This document shows, piece after piece, positions 34,286 to 43,611 of a stretch of DNA of 64,000 nucleotides. The DNA comes from Alphaproteobacteria bacterium (GTDB lineage Bacteria > Pseudomonadota > Alphaproteobacteria > Rhizobiales > Aestuariivirgaceae). The first letter of the stretch is position 1; the number at the start of each line of letters is the position of its first letter. Position numbers and translations under genes: made by a program. The DNA is taken from the NCBI GenBank assembly GCA_024640405.1, contig JAHEFB010000020.1:1-64000 (forward strand). Direction: 5' to 3'. The notes under the pieces were generated by a model. The model worked only from the letters and a program-made list of their open reading frames with translations, searched no databases and was not told the DNA's origin.

Positions 34286-35061
34286 GGTTTTCGCCCACGC
34301 ACATGATGCGGACAGTGCTCGCCGGTTTCAAGCACCTTGATCATCAGGGACCAGGTATGAATGTTGTGTTCAACGACGTCAGGCCCCAATTCCTGTATCT
34401 GCCTGTCGTCCAATCCAGTCTTCAAGAGGTCAAGCTCGCGCTTTGCCTGCTGGCAGTACCAGGCGTTGCGATTGCTCAGCGCAACATCAACAAACCCGGC
34501 CTGTTTCAGCGCGTCCGCATAAAGCTCGGGTGACGCCATGCCGAAATCCAGATCTTCAGCGGCCAGGTATGCCTTCATCTCCAATGAAGGTTCGCCATCG
34601 TGCGACGTCAGCCAGTCGGATGCCACGAAGACACCGCCAGGTTTCAGGACGCGAAACACCTCGCTGGCAAGGCTGTGCTTGTCGGGAATGTGCACGATGG
34701 AATCCTTTGAAAAAACCACGTCAAAAGTGGCGTCGTCAAAATTCAGCGGACCCGGCTCCACCTGGATCAACTCCGCCCGATCGGAGATACCGGCTTCCTG
34801 GATGCGGGTTCGGGCTGTCTCCAGCACCGACGCTTCAACATCGATGCCGGTGACCCTGGCAGCGCCGTATTCGCTGATCAGCAGGCAGTCAATGCCGCCT
34901 GCGCCGCAACCGATATCGAGAACTTTCTTGTCACGCAGATCTTCACCCTGCAGCAGTCGTGCAAGCTCATCCGGCCCGCCAGGCGACAGCCAGCCCCTGC
35001 CCCAAAGCATTTCCAGGAACCCTATGACGGGTTCAGGATAAAGTTCTTCAGACTGCGTCAT
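34282..35061 (-). CDS. SAM-dependent methyltransferase similar to phosphoethanolamine N-methyltransferase
   Basis: A 259-residue class I methyltransferase. The SAM motif I is VLDIGCGAGGIDCL near residue 47, motif II region ARVTGIDVEASVLETA. The segment FSKDSIVHIPDK followed by VLKPGGVFVASDW closely recalls the 'SRDTILHIxDK' motif of phosphoethanolamine methyltransferases, which add methyl groups on the way to phosphocholine. The enzyme could also act on a related amine such as sarcosine. It forms an operon with the BetI-like regulator, which fits choline or betaine chemistry. Confidence 0.82.
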   Translation of the reverse strand: MTQSEELYPEPVIGFLEMLWGRGWLSPGGPDELARLLQGEDLRDKKVLDIGCGAGGIDCLLISEYGAARVTGIDVEASVLETARTRIQEAGISDRAELIQVEPGPLNFDDATFDVVFSKDSIVHIPDKHSLASEVFRVLKPGGVFVASDWLTSHDGEPSLEMKAYLAAEDLDFGMASPELYADALKQAGFVDVALSNRNAWYCQQAKRELDLLKTGLDDRQIQELGPDVVEHNIHTWSLMIKVLETGEHCPHHVRGRKP

Positions 35062-35227
35062 ACGTGCCTCGTTCGTCTTTCAATTGGCCGCGAAATCTTG
35101 AAACTGCATGCAACTTACAAGAAAGTTTGCCGGATGGCTTGCAACTATCGTCGCGGGCTGATCATATTGCACCCGCGAGGTATGGCGAAAGCCCAATTCG
35201 CAGGTGGAATAACAGGGTGGGCAATTC

Positions 35228-35995
35228 GTGTTAAGTGTCGAAAAGCTGAGCAAAAGCTTTGGCGGACTGCAGGCTGTGCGTGATTGCACGTTCAAGATCG
35301 AAGAAGGTTCAATCACCGGTTTGATCGGTCCCAACGGCGCTGGCAAGACAACAACCTTCAACATGATAGCCGGCGAGATGGAACCCACTGCCGGCAAGAT
35401 TGTGTTTCAGGGTCAGAATATCGCCGGACTGCCAACCCACAAGATGTTCCATCTCGGTATCGTGCGCACATTCCAGATTCCACACGAATTTGCCAAGATG
35501 ACGGTGTTGGAAAACCTGATGGTTGTGCCGGCCGCGCAACCCGGCGAACACATCTTCAACAACTGGCTCAATCCGGGCGCTGTCAGGACACGCGAAGACC
35601 AGGTGCGCCAGATGGCCGAAGATGCGCTCGACTTCCTGTCGATATCGCATTTGCGGGATGAACGCGCCGGCAACCTGTCGGGCGGTCAGAAGAAACTGCT
35701 TGAGCTTGGGCGCACCATGATGACCGACGCCAAGCTTGTATTGCTTGATGAACCCGGTGCCGGTGTCAATCCAACGCTACTTCTGAAAATCCGCGAAATG
35801 ATCACACGGCTGCGCGAAGAGCGGGGCTATACCTTCTGCGTCATAGAACACGACATGGATCTGATCGCCGCGCTGTGTGATCCGATCATCGTGCTTGCCG
35901 AGGGAACGGTCCTGATGCAGGGAACGATGGAGGAAGTGCGCTCCAATCCGGATGTGCTTGACGCCTACCTCGGCGGTGGCGAGGAAGCAGCCTGA
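35228..35995 (+). CDS. livG: Branched-chain amino acid ABC transporter, ATP-binding protein LivG
   Basis: A 255-residue ATPase. Walker A is GPNGAGKTTTFN, the signature NLSGGQKKLLELGR, Walker B KLVLLDEPGAGVNP, and the LivG-type C terminus GTVLMQGTMEEVRSNPDVLD is present. The start is GTG (35228). First gene of livGFHM-binding protein; the stop overlaps the start of livF by one base. Confidence 0.95.
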   Translation: MLSVEKLSKSFGGLQAVRDCTFKIEEGSITGLIGPNGAGKTTTFNMIAGEMEPTAGKIVFQGQNIAGLPTHKMFHLGIVRTFQIPHEFAKMTVLENLMVVPAAQPGEHIFNNWLNPGAVRTREDQVRQMAEDALDFLSISHLRDERAGNLSGGQKKLLELGRTMMTDAKLVLLDEPGAGVNPTLLLKIREMITRLREERGYTFCVIEHDMDLIAALCDPIIVLAEGTVLMQGTMEEVRSNPDVLDAYLGGGEEAA

Positions 35996-36729
35996 TGCGC
36001 GTCCTGGAACTCGACAATGTGGTGGGCGGATATGGCGACACGCAAATCCTGCACGGTGTATCAATGCACGTCGATGCCGGTGAAATCGTCGTCATCATCG
36101 GCCCAAATGGTGCCGGCAAGTCCACTGCAATGAAAGCCGTTTTCGGCCTGCTGAAACTGACGGATGGCTCTGTGTTGCTGGACGGCGAGGCAATCACCAA
36201 CACGCCACCGGAAAAAGTGGTGCGTCACGGTGTTTGTTATGTGCCGCAGACCGGGAACATATTCCCCAGTCTGACGGTGGAGGAAAATCTTGAAATGGGT
36301 GCCTACGTCCGTGTCGACGATTTCAAACCGCGGCTGAAGGAAATCTACGAAATGTTTCCTCCCCTTCTTGAAAAACGCCAGCAGGCGGCGGGTACCCTTT
36401 CCGGGGGACAGCGGCAGATGGTGGCTATGGGCAAGGCCTTGATGCTGGAACCCAAAATATTGTTGCTGGATGAACCAACCGCTGGCCTGTCACCAAAGTT
36501 TCGTGGCGAGATTTTTGAAACCGTCAAGAAAATCAACCGCGCCGGCACTCCAATTCTAATGGTTGAGCAGAACGCCAAGCAGGCATTGGGAATTGCCAAC
36601 AGGGGATATGTTCTGGTGGATGGCAAGAACCGGTTTGAAGGCACCGGAAAGGAATTGCTCAACGACCCTGAGGTTGCCGAGATGTTCCTTGGTGGTGGCA
36701 AGCAGTCACACAAGACCGGGAAAGCCTAG
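35995..36729 (+). CDS. livF: Branched-chain amino acid ABC transporter, ATP-binding protein LivF
   Basis: A 244-residue ATPase, partner of LivG. Walker A is GPNGAGKSTAMKA, signature TLSGGQRQMVAMGKAL, Walker B ILLLDEPTAGLSP, then the LivF-type MVEQNAKQALGIANRGYVL. It energises uptake together with the LivHM channel encoded next. Confidence 0.95.
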   Translation: MRVLELDNVVGGYGDTQILHGVSMHVDAGEIVVIIGPNGAGKSTAMKAVFGLLKLTDGSVLLDGEAITNTPPEKVVRHGVCYVPQTGNIFPSLTVEENLEMGAYVRVDDFKPRLKEIYEMFPPLLEKRQQAAGTLSGGQRQMVAMGKALMLEPKILLLDEPTAGLSPKFRGEIFETVKKINRAGTPILMVEQNAKQALGIANRGYVLVDGKNRFEGTGKELLNDPEVAEMFLGGGKQSHKTGKA

Positions 36730-36732
36730 GCG

Positions 36733-37638
36733 ATGGCTGAATTCATTAACTTCTACCTGATCCCAGGCCTGATTCTCGGTTCAATCTATGCGCTCGGTGC
36801 CATCGGCATCACCATGACATTCGGTATCCTGAGATTTGCAAACTTCGCACACGGCGAGACCATGACTCTTGGCGTCTATATCGCCTGGTCGCTTGTGCAG
36901 CTTACCGGGATCAAATCGCTCGTACCTATCCTACTGGTCCTGATGCCGGTTTCGATGATGCTGACGATCATGATCGTCCTGCTGATCGACAAGGCATTCT
37001 ACAAACCATTGCGGGCATCGCCGGTGATCATACTGGTGATTGCATCGTTCGGTCTGATGCTGATGATCCGGTCTGTCACCCAGTTTTCCTGGGGCGTGCA
37101 GCTGAAGACGATCCTGCCGGGCATACAGCCGCGGATAAATCTGCTTGATTTCCTCAGTTTCCCGCTCAAGCATGTGTTCATAGTCGGTGGCGCACTGTTG
37201 CTGATGTATGCGGTTCACCATGTGCTGACCTACACAAAAATCGGCAAGGCCATGCGGGCCATGTCCGATTCTCCGGAACTGGCACGCCTGACCGGCATCA
37301 ACACTGAAAACGTGGTCATGGCAACATGGGTGATGGGCGCCGGACTGGCTTGTGCAGCCGGGGTTTTCCTTGCCGTGGATACTCAGGTCGACACCATGAT
37401 GGGCTTCAAGATCCTGCTGCCGATGTTCGCGGCCGCCATTCTCGGCGGTGTCGGCAAACCCTATGGTGCCATGGCTGGCGGCCTGGTGATCGGGGTTGCT
37501 GAGGAACTGTCATCCTACCACTGGATCGGCGACGGGCCGTTGCTCAATCCGGGCTACAAGCAGGGCATCGCATTTGCGATCATGATAATCATCCTGCTGT
37601 GGCGCCCGACTGGCCTGTTCAAGGGAAAGAGTTTCTGA
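36733..37638 (+). CDS. livH: Branched-chain amino acid ABC transporter, permease LivH
   Basis: A 301-residue permease with about eight membrane helices. The opening LIPGLILGSIYALGAIGITM, the N-terminal FANFAHGETMTLG and the cytoplasmic coupling segment KAMRAMSDSPELARLTGIN are typical of LivH. It begins 3 bp after livF and its stop overlaps the livM start by one base. Confidence 0.95.
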   Translation: MAEFINFYLIPGLILGSIYALGAIGITMTFGILRFANFAHGETMTLGVYIAWSLVQLTGIKSLVPILLVLMPVSMMLTIMIVLLIDKAFYKPLRASPVIILVIASFGLMLMIRSVTQFSWGVQLKTILPGIQPRINLLDFLSFPLKHVFIVGGALLLMYAVHHVLTYTKIGKAMRAMSDSPELARLTGINTENVVMATWVMGAGLACAAGVFLAVDTQVDTMMGFKILLPMFAAAILGGVGKPYGAMAGGLVIGVAEELSSYHWIGDGPLLNPGYKQGIAFAIMIIILLWRPTGLFKGKSF

Positions 37639-38609
37639 TGGACCCGGTGCTTTACGGATATATGCTTTATGGCATCTCGCTGCTCACGGTCGGCGGCATG
37701 TATGCCATTCTCGCCCTTGGTCTCAACGTGCAGTGGGGCTTTACCGGACTGTTCAATGCAGGCATTGCCGGTTTCTTCGGCATTGGCGCCTACACCGCAG
37801 CCATTTTGACGACCAACCCGCATGCAAGCCATGTCGGCGGCTTGCAGATGCCCTATATCGTATCTGCCATTACGGCCATGCTGGTTGCAGGTATCATCGC
37901 ATTTCTGGTCGGAAAGGTATGTTTGAAGCTGAGAAGCGACTATCTTGCCATCGCCACGATCGGCATTGCGGAAATATTCAGGCTTATTGTCAATAACGAG
38001 ACCTGGGCCACCAATGGCCCGCGCGGCATTTCACAAATACCACGCCCCTTCGAAGGTCTGCCCGAGCCGATCAACCAGGTTGCCTTCCTCGGCGTTGTCC
38101 TGCTGACACTTGCAGGGGTCTACTGGTTGATGGAGATCGCGCGAAAGTCCCCCTGGGGCCGGGTCATGACGGCCATTCGCGACAATGAGACTTCCGCGAA
38201 AGCCGCCGGCAAAAACGTCGAAACATTCCGAATGGAGGGGTTTGTCATCGGCTGCATGATTATGGCGCTGGCCGGTGCGCTGATGGCGCATTACCTCAAG
38301 TTCGTGAACCCGCAGACAACCGATCCGCTGCTGGCGACATTCATCGTGTTCGTGATGCTGGTGATCGGCGGCAGCGCAAACAACAAAGGCGCCATTCTGG
38401 GTGCCTTTCTCGTGTGGACACTATGGTCGGCATCGGAAATTGTGGCGCCAAGATTGCTGGAAGCGATCGGCATGACCGACGCCGGCATCCGCTCGGCCTA
38501 TGTGCGCATTTTTCTGATTGGCCTGCTGCTACAGATTTTCCTGCAGAAAAACCCGCAAGGCCTGCTACCCGAAACACGCCCTTCATCACCGGGCAAAAAT
38601 GGGTCATGA
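37638..38609 (+). CDS. livM: Branched-chain amino acid ABC transporter, permease LivM
   Basis: A 323-residue permease with LNVQWGFTGLFNAGIAGFFG near the N terminus and the coupling helix GRVMTAIRDNETSAKAAGKN, both family hallmarks. The ATG at 37638 (TGATG overlap with the livH stop) is chosen over an upstream in-frame start at 37599 inside livH. Confidence 0.94.
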   Translation: MDPVLYGYMLYGISLLTVGGMYAILALGLNVQWGFTGLFNAGIAGFFGIGAYTAAILTTNPHASHVGGLQMPYIVSAITAMLVAGIIAFLVGKVCLKLRSDYLAIATIGIAEIFRLIVNNETWATNGPRGISQIPRPFEGLPEPINQVAFLGVVLLTLAGVYWLMEIARKSPWGRVMTAIRDNETSAKAAGKNVETFRMEGFVIGCMIMALAGALMAHYLKFVNPQTTDPLLATFIVFVMLVIGGSANNKGAILGAFLVWTLWSASEIVAPRLLEAIGMTDAGIRSAYVRIFLIGLLLQIFLQKNPQGLLPETRPSSPGKNGS

Positions 38610-38626
38610 TGCAACGTCTATTTTTG

Positions 38627-38647
38627 ATCGGCCGGTTACCGGCCGAT
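38627..38647. promoter_or_regulatory. Hairpin between livM and the binding-protein gene
   Basis: ATCGGCCGGT pairs with ACCGGCCGAT around a single central T. It lies 23 bp before the start of the binding-protein gene and could protect the 5' end of a processed transcript so that the binding protein is made in excess. Confidence 0.55.
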
Positions 38648-38670
38648 ATTCAGTGGAGGAGTGAGTAGAA

Positions 38671-39879
38671 ATGAAACTTTTCAAACAACTGGCGCTTGGC
38701 GTATGTGCCGCAGCAATGTTTGCAACGGCTGCACACGCGGAGAGCATCAAGGTCGGCTCAGCCGGCGGTGTGACCGGTCCGATAGCCGAACTGGTCGCAA
38801 CCATTATCAAGGGCCGTGACCTGGCCCGCGATCAGATCAACGCAGAAGGCGGCCTGTTGAAAGGCGACAAGCTGGAAATGGTGATCGGCGACAGCGCCTG
38901 TGACCCGAAAGCAGCCGTTGACGCGGTCGGCAAGCTGGTCAACGTCGAACAGGTTGTGGGCATCGTCGGCCCAAGCTGTTCCGGTGCCACCAACGCATCT
39001 GTGCAGGCCGTTACAATCCCGGCAGGCGTCGTGGTGTTGTCAGACTCGGCAACCGCCCCGTCGGTTACTGAACTGAAGGACAATGATACCGTGTTCCGGG
39101 TATCTCCGTCCGACGCCTATCAGGGTCTGGCAATTGCGCAACTGGTCACCAAGGCAGGCATCAAGAAGGTCGCCATGACCTATTCGAATGACGACTACAA
39201 TGCCGGTATCGCCAACGTCTTTGAAAAAGAGTTCAAGGCCATGGGTGGCGAGATCACCGGCAACCAGGCGCATGAGCCCAACAAGGCATCTTATCGTTCT
39301 GAACTGCAGACGCTCACTCAGGGCGAACCCGAGGCCTTAGCGATCTTTGCCTATTATGGCTCGAGCGGCATCACGATAATCAAGAACAGCCTGGAAAACG
39401 GCCTGTTCGGCAAGTTCTATGCCGCGGACGGGATGTTTGACCAGTCGGTAATCGATCAGATCGGCGCCGACAATCTGAAAGGCAAAATCTGGATCACGCA
39501 GGCTTCATCGGACACCGCCGATGCGTCCTACAAGGCATTCGCAGAAGCGTTCAAGGCGACCGGTGCAGACCCGGCGGCTCCTTATGCAGCACACGGTTAC
39601 GACGCCACTTTCATGATGGCTCTGGCCATCGAGAAAGCAGGCTCTGCCGATCGTACCAAGATCAAGGACGCACTCAGGGCCATCTCGAATGGCAAGGGAG
39701 AAGTGGTACGCCCGGGTGAGTGGGCCAAGGCCAAGAAGCTGATCGCCGAAGGCAAGGACATCAACTATGAAGGTGCATCCGGCAGCGCCGATTTCGACGC
39801 AAACGGCGATGTCAGCGGCGTCTTCGCGGTCAATGTTGTCGGTGACGACGGCAAATGGTCCAAAGAACTGCTTAAATAA
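38671..39879 (+). CDS. livJ: Branched-chain amino acid ABC transporter, periplasmic binding protein
   Basis: A 402-residue exported binding protein with a signal peptide cut near residue 23 (ATAAHA). The type I periplasmic fold shows IKVGSAGGVTGP, GIVGPSCSGATNASVQ and YAAHGYDATFMMALAIEKAG. The strong Shine-Dalgarno GGAGGAG precedes the ATG. It may bind branched-chain or other amino acids, amides or urea; the ligand cannot be read from sequence alone. Confidence 0.92.
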   Translation: MKLFKQLALGVCAAAMFATAAHAESIKVGSAGGVTGPIAELVATIIKGRDLARDQINAEGGLLKGDKLEMVIGDSACDPKAAVDAVGKLVNVEQVVGIVGPSCSGATNASVQAVTIPAGVVVLSDSATAPSVTELKDNDTVFRVSPSDAYQGLAIAQLVTKAGIKKVAMTYSNDDYNAGIANVFEKEFKAMGGEITGNQAHEPNKASYRSELQTLTQGEPEALAIFAYYGSSGITIIKNSLENGLFGKFYAADGMFDQSVIDQIGADNLKGKIWITQASSDTADASYKAFAEAFKATGADPAAPYAAHGYDATFMMALAIEKAGSADRTKIKDALRAISNGKGEVVRPGEWAKAKKLIAEGKDINYEGASGSADFDANGDVSGVFAVNVVGDDGKWSKELLK

Positions 39880-39908
39880 GCCAACTCTTGGCTAACATAC
39901 CCAATGGG

Positions 39909-39944
39909 CCTGCGTGAAACTGTTGTTTTGCGCAGGTCTTTTTT
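39909..39944 (+). terminator. Probable terminator of the liv operon
   Basis: CCTGCG pairs with CGCAGG across a 16-base loop and is followed by TCTTTTTT. A second small hairpin (AGCCAACTCTTGGCT) comes just after the binding-protein stop. The stem is short, so strength is uncertain. Confidence 0.6.
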
Positions 39945-39989
39945 GATACTCCGTGAGCAGCCCCTGTTGACAACCGGAAGACACACCAC

Positions 39990-41036
39990 ATGACTGACAC
40001 ACTCACCATCCCTCGTCCCGATGACTGGCATCTGCATTTGCGGGACGGCGCGATGTTGAAGGGAGTTGTCGGCCACACCGCAGCGCACTTTGCGCGCGCC
40101 ATTGTCATGCCCAACCTGGTGCCGCCGGTTGTCACCGGTGCAGACGCTGCGGCCTACCGCGACCGCATCAGGGCAGCGATCCCTGCATCGATGGATTTCG
40201 AGCCACTGATGACATTGTACCTGACCGAGGCGACGGATGCAGATGATGTGGCGCTGGCCCAGGCCAGCGGATTGGTCAAGGCTGTCAAGTTGTACCCGGC
40301 CGGCGCCACCACCAACTCGCAATCCGGTGTCAGCAACCTTGACAAGGTGCATGGCGTACTTGAACGCATGGCAGACATCGGTCTTCCGCTGTGCGTGCAT
40401 GGGGAAGTCACTGATCCGGACATCGACATATTTGACCGGGAGGCCGCGTTCATCGACCGGGTGCTCGATCCGCTGCGCAGACGGTTACCCGGCCTTGGGG
40501 TTGTCATGGAACATGTGACAACGGCCGATGCGGTTGCCTATGTTCAGGCCGACACCAGCGGCAATCTCGCCGCGACCATCACCACCCACCACCTGATCAT
40601 CAACCGGAACCATATTCTGGCCGGCGGGATCCGGCCGCATTATTATTGCCTCCCCGTCGCCAAGCGGGAAAAACACCGGCTGGCGCTGCGTTCGGCTGCG
40701 TGTTCCGATGACGAAAGATTTTTCCTGGGGACTGATTCAGCCCCGCATACGGATACTGCGAAACTGTTGCCGTGCGGGTGCGCCGGTATCTTTACGGCGC
40801 CGAACACCATGAGCTGTCTGGCGCATGTGTTTGAGGAAGATGATGCACTGGACAAGCTTGAAAACTTTGCCTCGCGAAACGGTCCGGCGTTCTACAAAAT
40901 GCCGGTCAATTCCGAAATGATGATCCTGAAGAAGCAGCCCGAGCCCGTCAGCTATCCGGAACAGATCGAAACCGGAGCAGGAACCGTTACGGTGTTTGAC
41001 CCCGGGTTTGACCTGTTCTGGCGTGTTGAGTCATGA
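39990..41036 (+). CDS. pyrC: Dihydroorotase, class II
   Basis: Closes carbamoyl aspartate to dihydroorotate in pyrimidine synthesis. At 348 residues it has the compact E. coli-type length. Zinc ligands: DWHLHLRDG, carboxylated lysine in [20 protein letters not shown] and the catalytic aspartate in GTDSAPH. The other pyrimidine gene in the window, pyrD, is 30 kb away. Its stop is 4 bp from the convergent pobA stop. Confidence 0.97.
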   Translation: MTDTLTIPRPDDWHLHLRDGAMLKGVVGHTAAHFARAIVMPNLVPPVVTGADAAAYRDRIRAAIPASMDFEPLMTLYLTEATDADDVALAQASGLVKAVKLYPAGATTNSQSGVSNLDKVHGVLERMADIGLPLCVHGEVTDPDIDIFDREAAFIDRVLDPLRRRLPGLGVVMEHVTTADAVAYVQADTSGNLAATITTHHLIINRNHILAGGIRPHYYCLPVAKREKHRLALRSAACSDDERFFLGTDSAPHTDTAKLLPCGCAGIFTAPNTMSCLAHVFEEDDALDKLENFASRNGPAFYKMPVNSEMMILKKQPEPVSYPEQIETGAGTVTVFDPGFDLFWRVES

Positions 41037-41040
41037 AAGT

Positions 41041-42222
41041 TCAATCCAGCGGCAGCCCGACATAATTTTCAGCAATCGCGCGGGACGCCGCCTGTGAACT
41101 TCTGACATAATCGAACTCCGCTCGCTGCATCCGGCGTTCAAACGGGTTGTGGTCGGGAAACTGGTGCATCATTGTCGACAGGTACCAGGAGAATCGTTCA
41201 GCCTTCCACACCCGTGCCAGGGCGGATGTGGAATAGGTATCAAGCCCGTCGGCGGTGTTGTTGCGGTACCAGCGTTCGAAGCCGCGGTGCAGCAGACGCA
41301 CATCAGCGATCGCCAGGTTCAATCCCTTGGCACCGGTCGGCGGCACGATGTGGGCTGCATCGCCAGCCAGAAAAAGATTGCCATACCGCATCGGCTCACA
41401 GACATAAGAGCGCAATGGAGCAATTGATTTCTCAATGGAAGGGCCACGGGTCAGGTTCGCCGCCGTGTCGGGTCCGATGCGCAAGGCCAGTTCATCCCAG
41501 ATTGCATCATCCGGCCAGTCATCCAGATTTTCATCCCTGGGACACTGTATGTAATACCGGCTGCGGGTGGTTGAGCGCATCGAACACAGCGCGAAACCAC
41601 GATCGCCGTTTGCATAGATCAGTTCATCGGCAACCGGTGGCACTTCGGCCAGAATACCGAGCCATCCAAACGGGTACACGCGCTCAAACTCGCTGCGGAC
41701 ATTTTCCGGGATTGTTTTTCTGGATACCCCGTGAAATCCATCGCAACCGGCGATGAAATCACATGCGACTTCAAGATCCTGACCATTGTGGGTGTACTTG
41801 ACTTTGGGTTGTGCGGAGGTCACATCAACAGGTGTGACGTCTTCGGCCTCAAACACTATTTCGCCGCCGGCCGCCAGGCGAGCTTCAATCAGATCGCGGG
41901 TCACCTCGGTTTGTCCGTAAACCGTCACACTTTTGCCGGTCAACTCCTTGAGGCAAATCCGGTGGCGATCACCTTCAAACGCCAACTCGACCCCATCATG
42001 CACCAGGCCTTCAAGGTTCAACCGGTCGGCCACGCCTGCATCCCGCAATGCTTCAACCGAACCGTGCTCAAGTACACCCGCCCTGATCCGGCCTTCCACG
42101 TGAGACCTGGTCTGGCGCTCCAGAATAATGCATTCGACCCCGCTGAGATGCAGCAGCTGGGCCAGCATCAGGCCTGCCGGGCCCGACCCGATTATCGCTA
42201 CCTGTGTTGACTTCACCGCCAT
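41041..42222 (-). CDS. pobA: 4-hydroxybenzoate 3-monooxygenase
   Basis: A 393-residue FAD hydroxylase that makes protocatechuate from 4-hydroxybenzoate with NADPH and oxygen. The FAD motif is VAIIGSGPAGLMLAQLL, the DG motif is CDFIAGCDGFHGVSR and the second FAD motif GDAAHIVPPTGAKGLNLAI. Its length matches known PobA. GGGAG seven bases before the ATG fixes the start. The usual regulator pobR is not adjacent. Confidence 0.95.
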   Translation of the reverse strand: MAVKSTQVAIIGSGPAGLMLAQLLHLSGVECIILERQTRSHVEGRIRAGVLEHGSVEALRDAGVADRLNLEGLVHDGVELAFEGDRHRICLKELTGKSVTVYGQTEVTRDLIEARLAAGGEIVFEAEDVTPVDVTSAQPKVKYTHNGQDLEVACDFIAGCDGFHGVSRKTIPENVRSEFERVYPFGWLGILAEVPPVADELIYANGDRGFALCSMRSTTRSRYYIQCPRDENLDDWPDDAIWDELALRIGPDTAANLTRGPSIEKSIAPLRSYVCEPMRYGNLFLAGDAAHIVPPTGAKGLNLAIADVRLLHRGFERWYRNNTADGLDTYSTSALARVWKAERFSWYLSTMMHQFPDHNPFERRMQRAEFDYVRSSQAASRAIAENYVGLPLD

Positions 42223-42428
42223 ACAAATTCTCCCAAGCAGGCATCGCACCTGCCTTTTCTACACTCACGGGCGAGCCGGTCAAACAGTGACTGGTTTTCA
42301 GGTGTTGTTCAACCGGTTGCGCAGGCTCTAAAAAGCCTATAGCACCATGCCAATATCGCAGCAGTCGGGTTTACATCGACCTGCCGATCCATCGCTTATT
42401 GTACCTGTAAGCAACATTGGAAACCCAA

Positions 42429-43604
42429 GTGCGCCTGTTGTTTGTTTCACACTGTTTTCCCCCGCAAGATGCACCGATGAGCAAGGTCGGCGGCATGCAA
42501 CGGGTCGGCATTGATCTGCTGAAACAGCTTGAAGCACATCCGGACGTCGAGGTTGAAACCGTGATCTTGCGGTCAGAACGTCAGAACGATTACGTCGGTT
42601 TCCTGCCGTTTCTGTATCGCGCATACACGACTGCCCGCTCCAGGATGAAACAGGGACAGGTTGACGCTGTACTGTTTTCGGCAATGCCGTCTGCCACGCT
42701 CGCCTTTGTTCTGGCTGAATCATCCCGCAAATCGCGGGTTCCGCTTTTGGCCATCTCGCACGGGCATGATGTGATTGCAAATTCAGCCGCCTACCAGTGG
42801 TTGGTCGCCAGGGTGTTGGCCCGGCTTGATGCCATGCTGCCCGTCAGCCGCTCTACGGGACAACAATGCGTGCAGCGTGGCCTGCCACCAGACCGGTTGT
42901 TTGTGACCCCGAACGGCATAAACCTCGACAGATTTGGGAAATCCTTCCCGGGCATTGTCACGCAGCGGACAGACCGCCGAACGGTGCTGGCAAACGCGTT
43001 TCCCGAGCTTTCAGCAAAAATCGAATCCACCGATCTGCTGCTATGTTCGGTTGGGCGGCAGGTAAAGCGCAAGGGGCATGAATGGTTCATTCGCAATGTC
43101 ATGCCGCAATTGGCTTCCAATGTTCATCTGGTGCTCGGCGGCACGGGACCGGAAAGCCAGGCCATCTCTCAGGCCGGTCTTGAAACAGGGCTGCAATCCC
43201 GCATCCATTCGCTCGGTCTGGTGGCAGAAGAAAAACTTGCAAGCCTCTATTCGGGCGGTGATCTGTTCATCATGCCAAACATTCCGATTGACGGTGACAT
43301 GGAAGGATTTGGCGTGGTGATGCTGGAGGCGGGCCTGTGCGGCATGCCGTCAGTCGCGTCGAGGATTGAGGGTATTCAGGATGTCATCACGGACGGTATG
43401 AACGGCTATGGTGTAGAGGCGCTCGATGTGGACGGTTTCGCCGAAGTGATCAGCGGATTCGCGGTTGCTCCTGATACCCTCAACAAAATGTCGCAAACCG
43501 CCCGATCTCACACAATCGACAGGTTTGCCTGGCCAAGCGTGTGCGGTCAGGTGGTGGCGACCCTGAAGACGGTTATCGAGCGCAAGAAGGCTTGTGCGGA
43601 CTGA
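42429..43604 (+). CDS. Glycosyltransferase family 4 protein
   Basis: A 391-residue GT-B enzyme. The GTG at 42429 is favoured because the protein then starts MRLLFVSHCFPP, typical of GT4, with GGAAACCC upstream; a TTG at 42417 is in frame. Donor-binding features are LFVTPNGINLDRF, CSVGRQVKRKGHEWFI and the EX7E-like EGFGVVMLEAGLCGMP. It faces the CrtQ-like gene tail to tail (7 bp). Acceptor unknown; a link to the carotenoid-like operon is possible. Confidence 0.87.
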   Translation: MRLLFVSHCFPPQDAPMSKVGGMQRVGIDLLKQLEAHPDVEVETVILRSERQNDYVGFLPFLYRAYTTARSRMKQGQVDAVLFSAMPSATLAFVLAESSRKSRVPLLAISHGHDVIANSAAYQWLVARVLARLDAMLPVSRSTGQQCVQRGLPPDRLFVTPNGINLDRFGKSFPGIVTQRTDRRTVLANAFPELSAKIESTDLLLCSVGRQVKRKGHEWFIRNVMPQLASNVHLVLGGTGPESQAISQAGLETGLQSRIHSLGLVAEEKLASLYSGGDLFIMPNIPIDGDMEGFGVVMLEAGLCGMPSVASRIEGIQDVITDGMNGYGVEALDVDGFAEVISGFAVAPDTLNKMSQTARSHTIDRFAWPSVCGQVVATLKTVIERKKACAD

Positions 43605-43611
43605 CCGGCGA

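Noticed and set aside
39960-39989. CCTGTTGACAA before pyrC resembles the end of the MITE-like element
   Set aside because: The match is only 11 bp, has no partner repeat, and TTGACA can simply be a -35 box.
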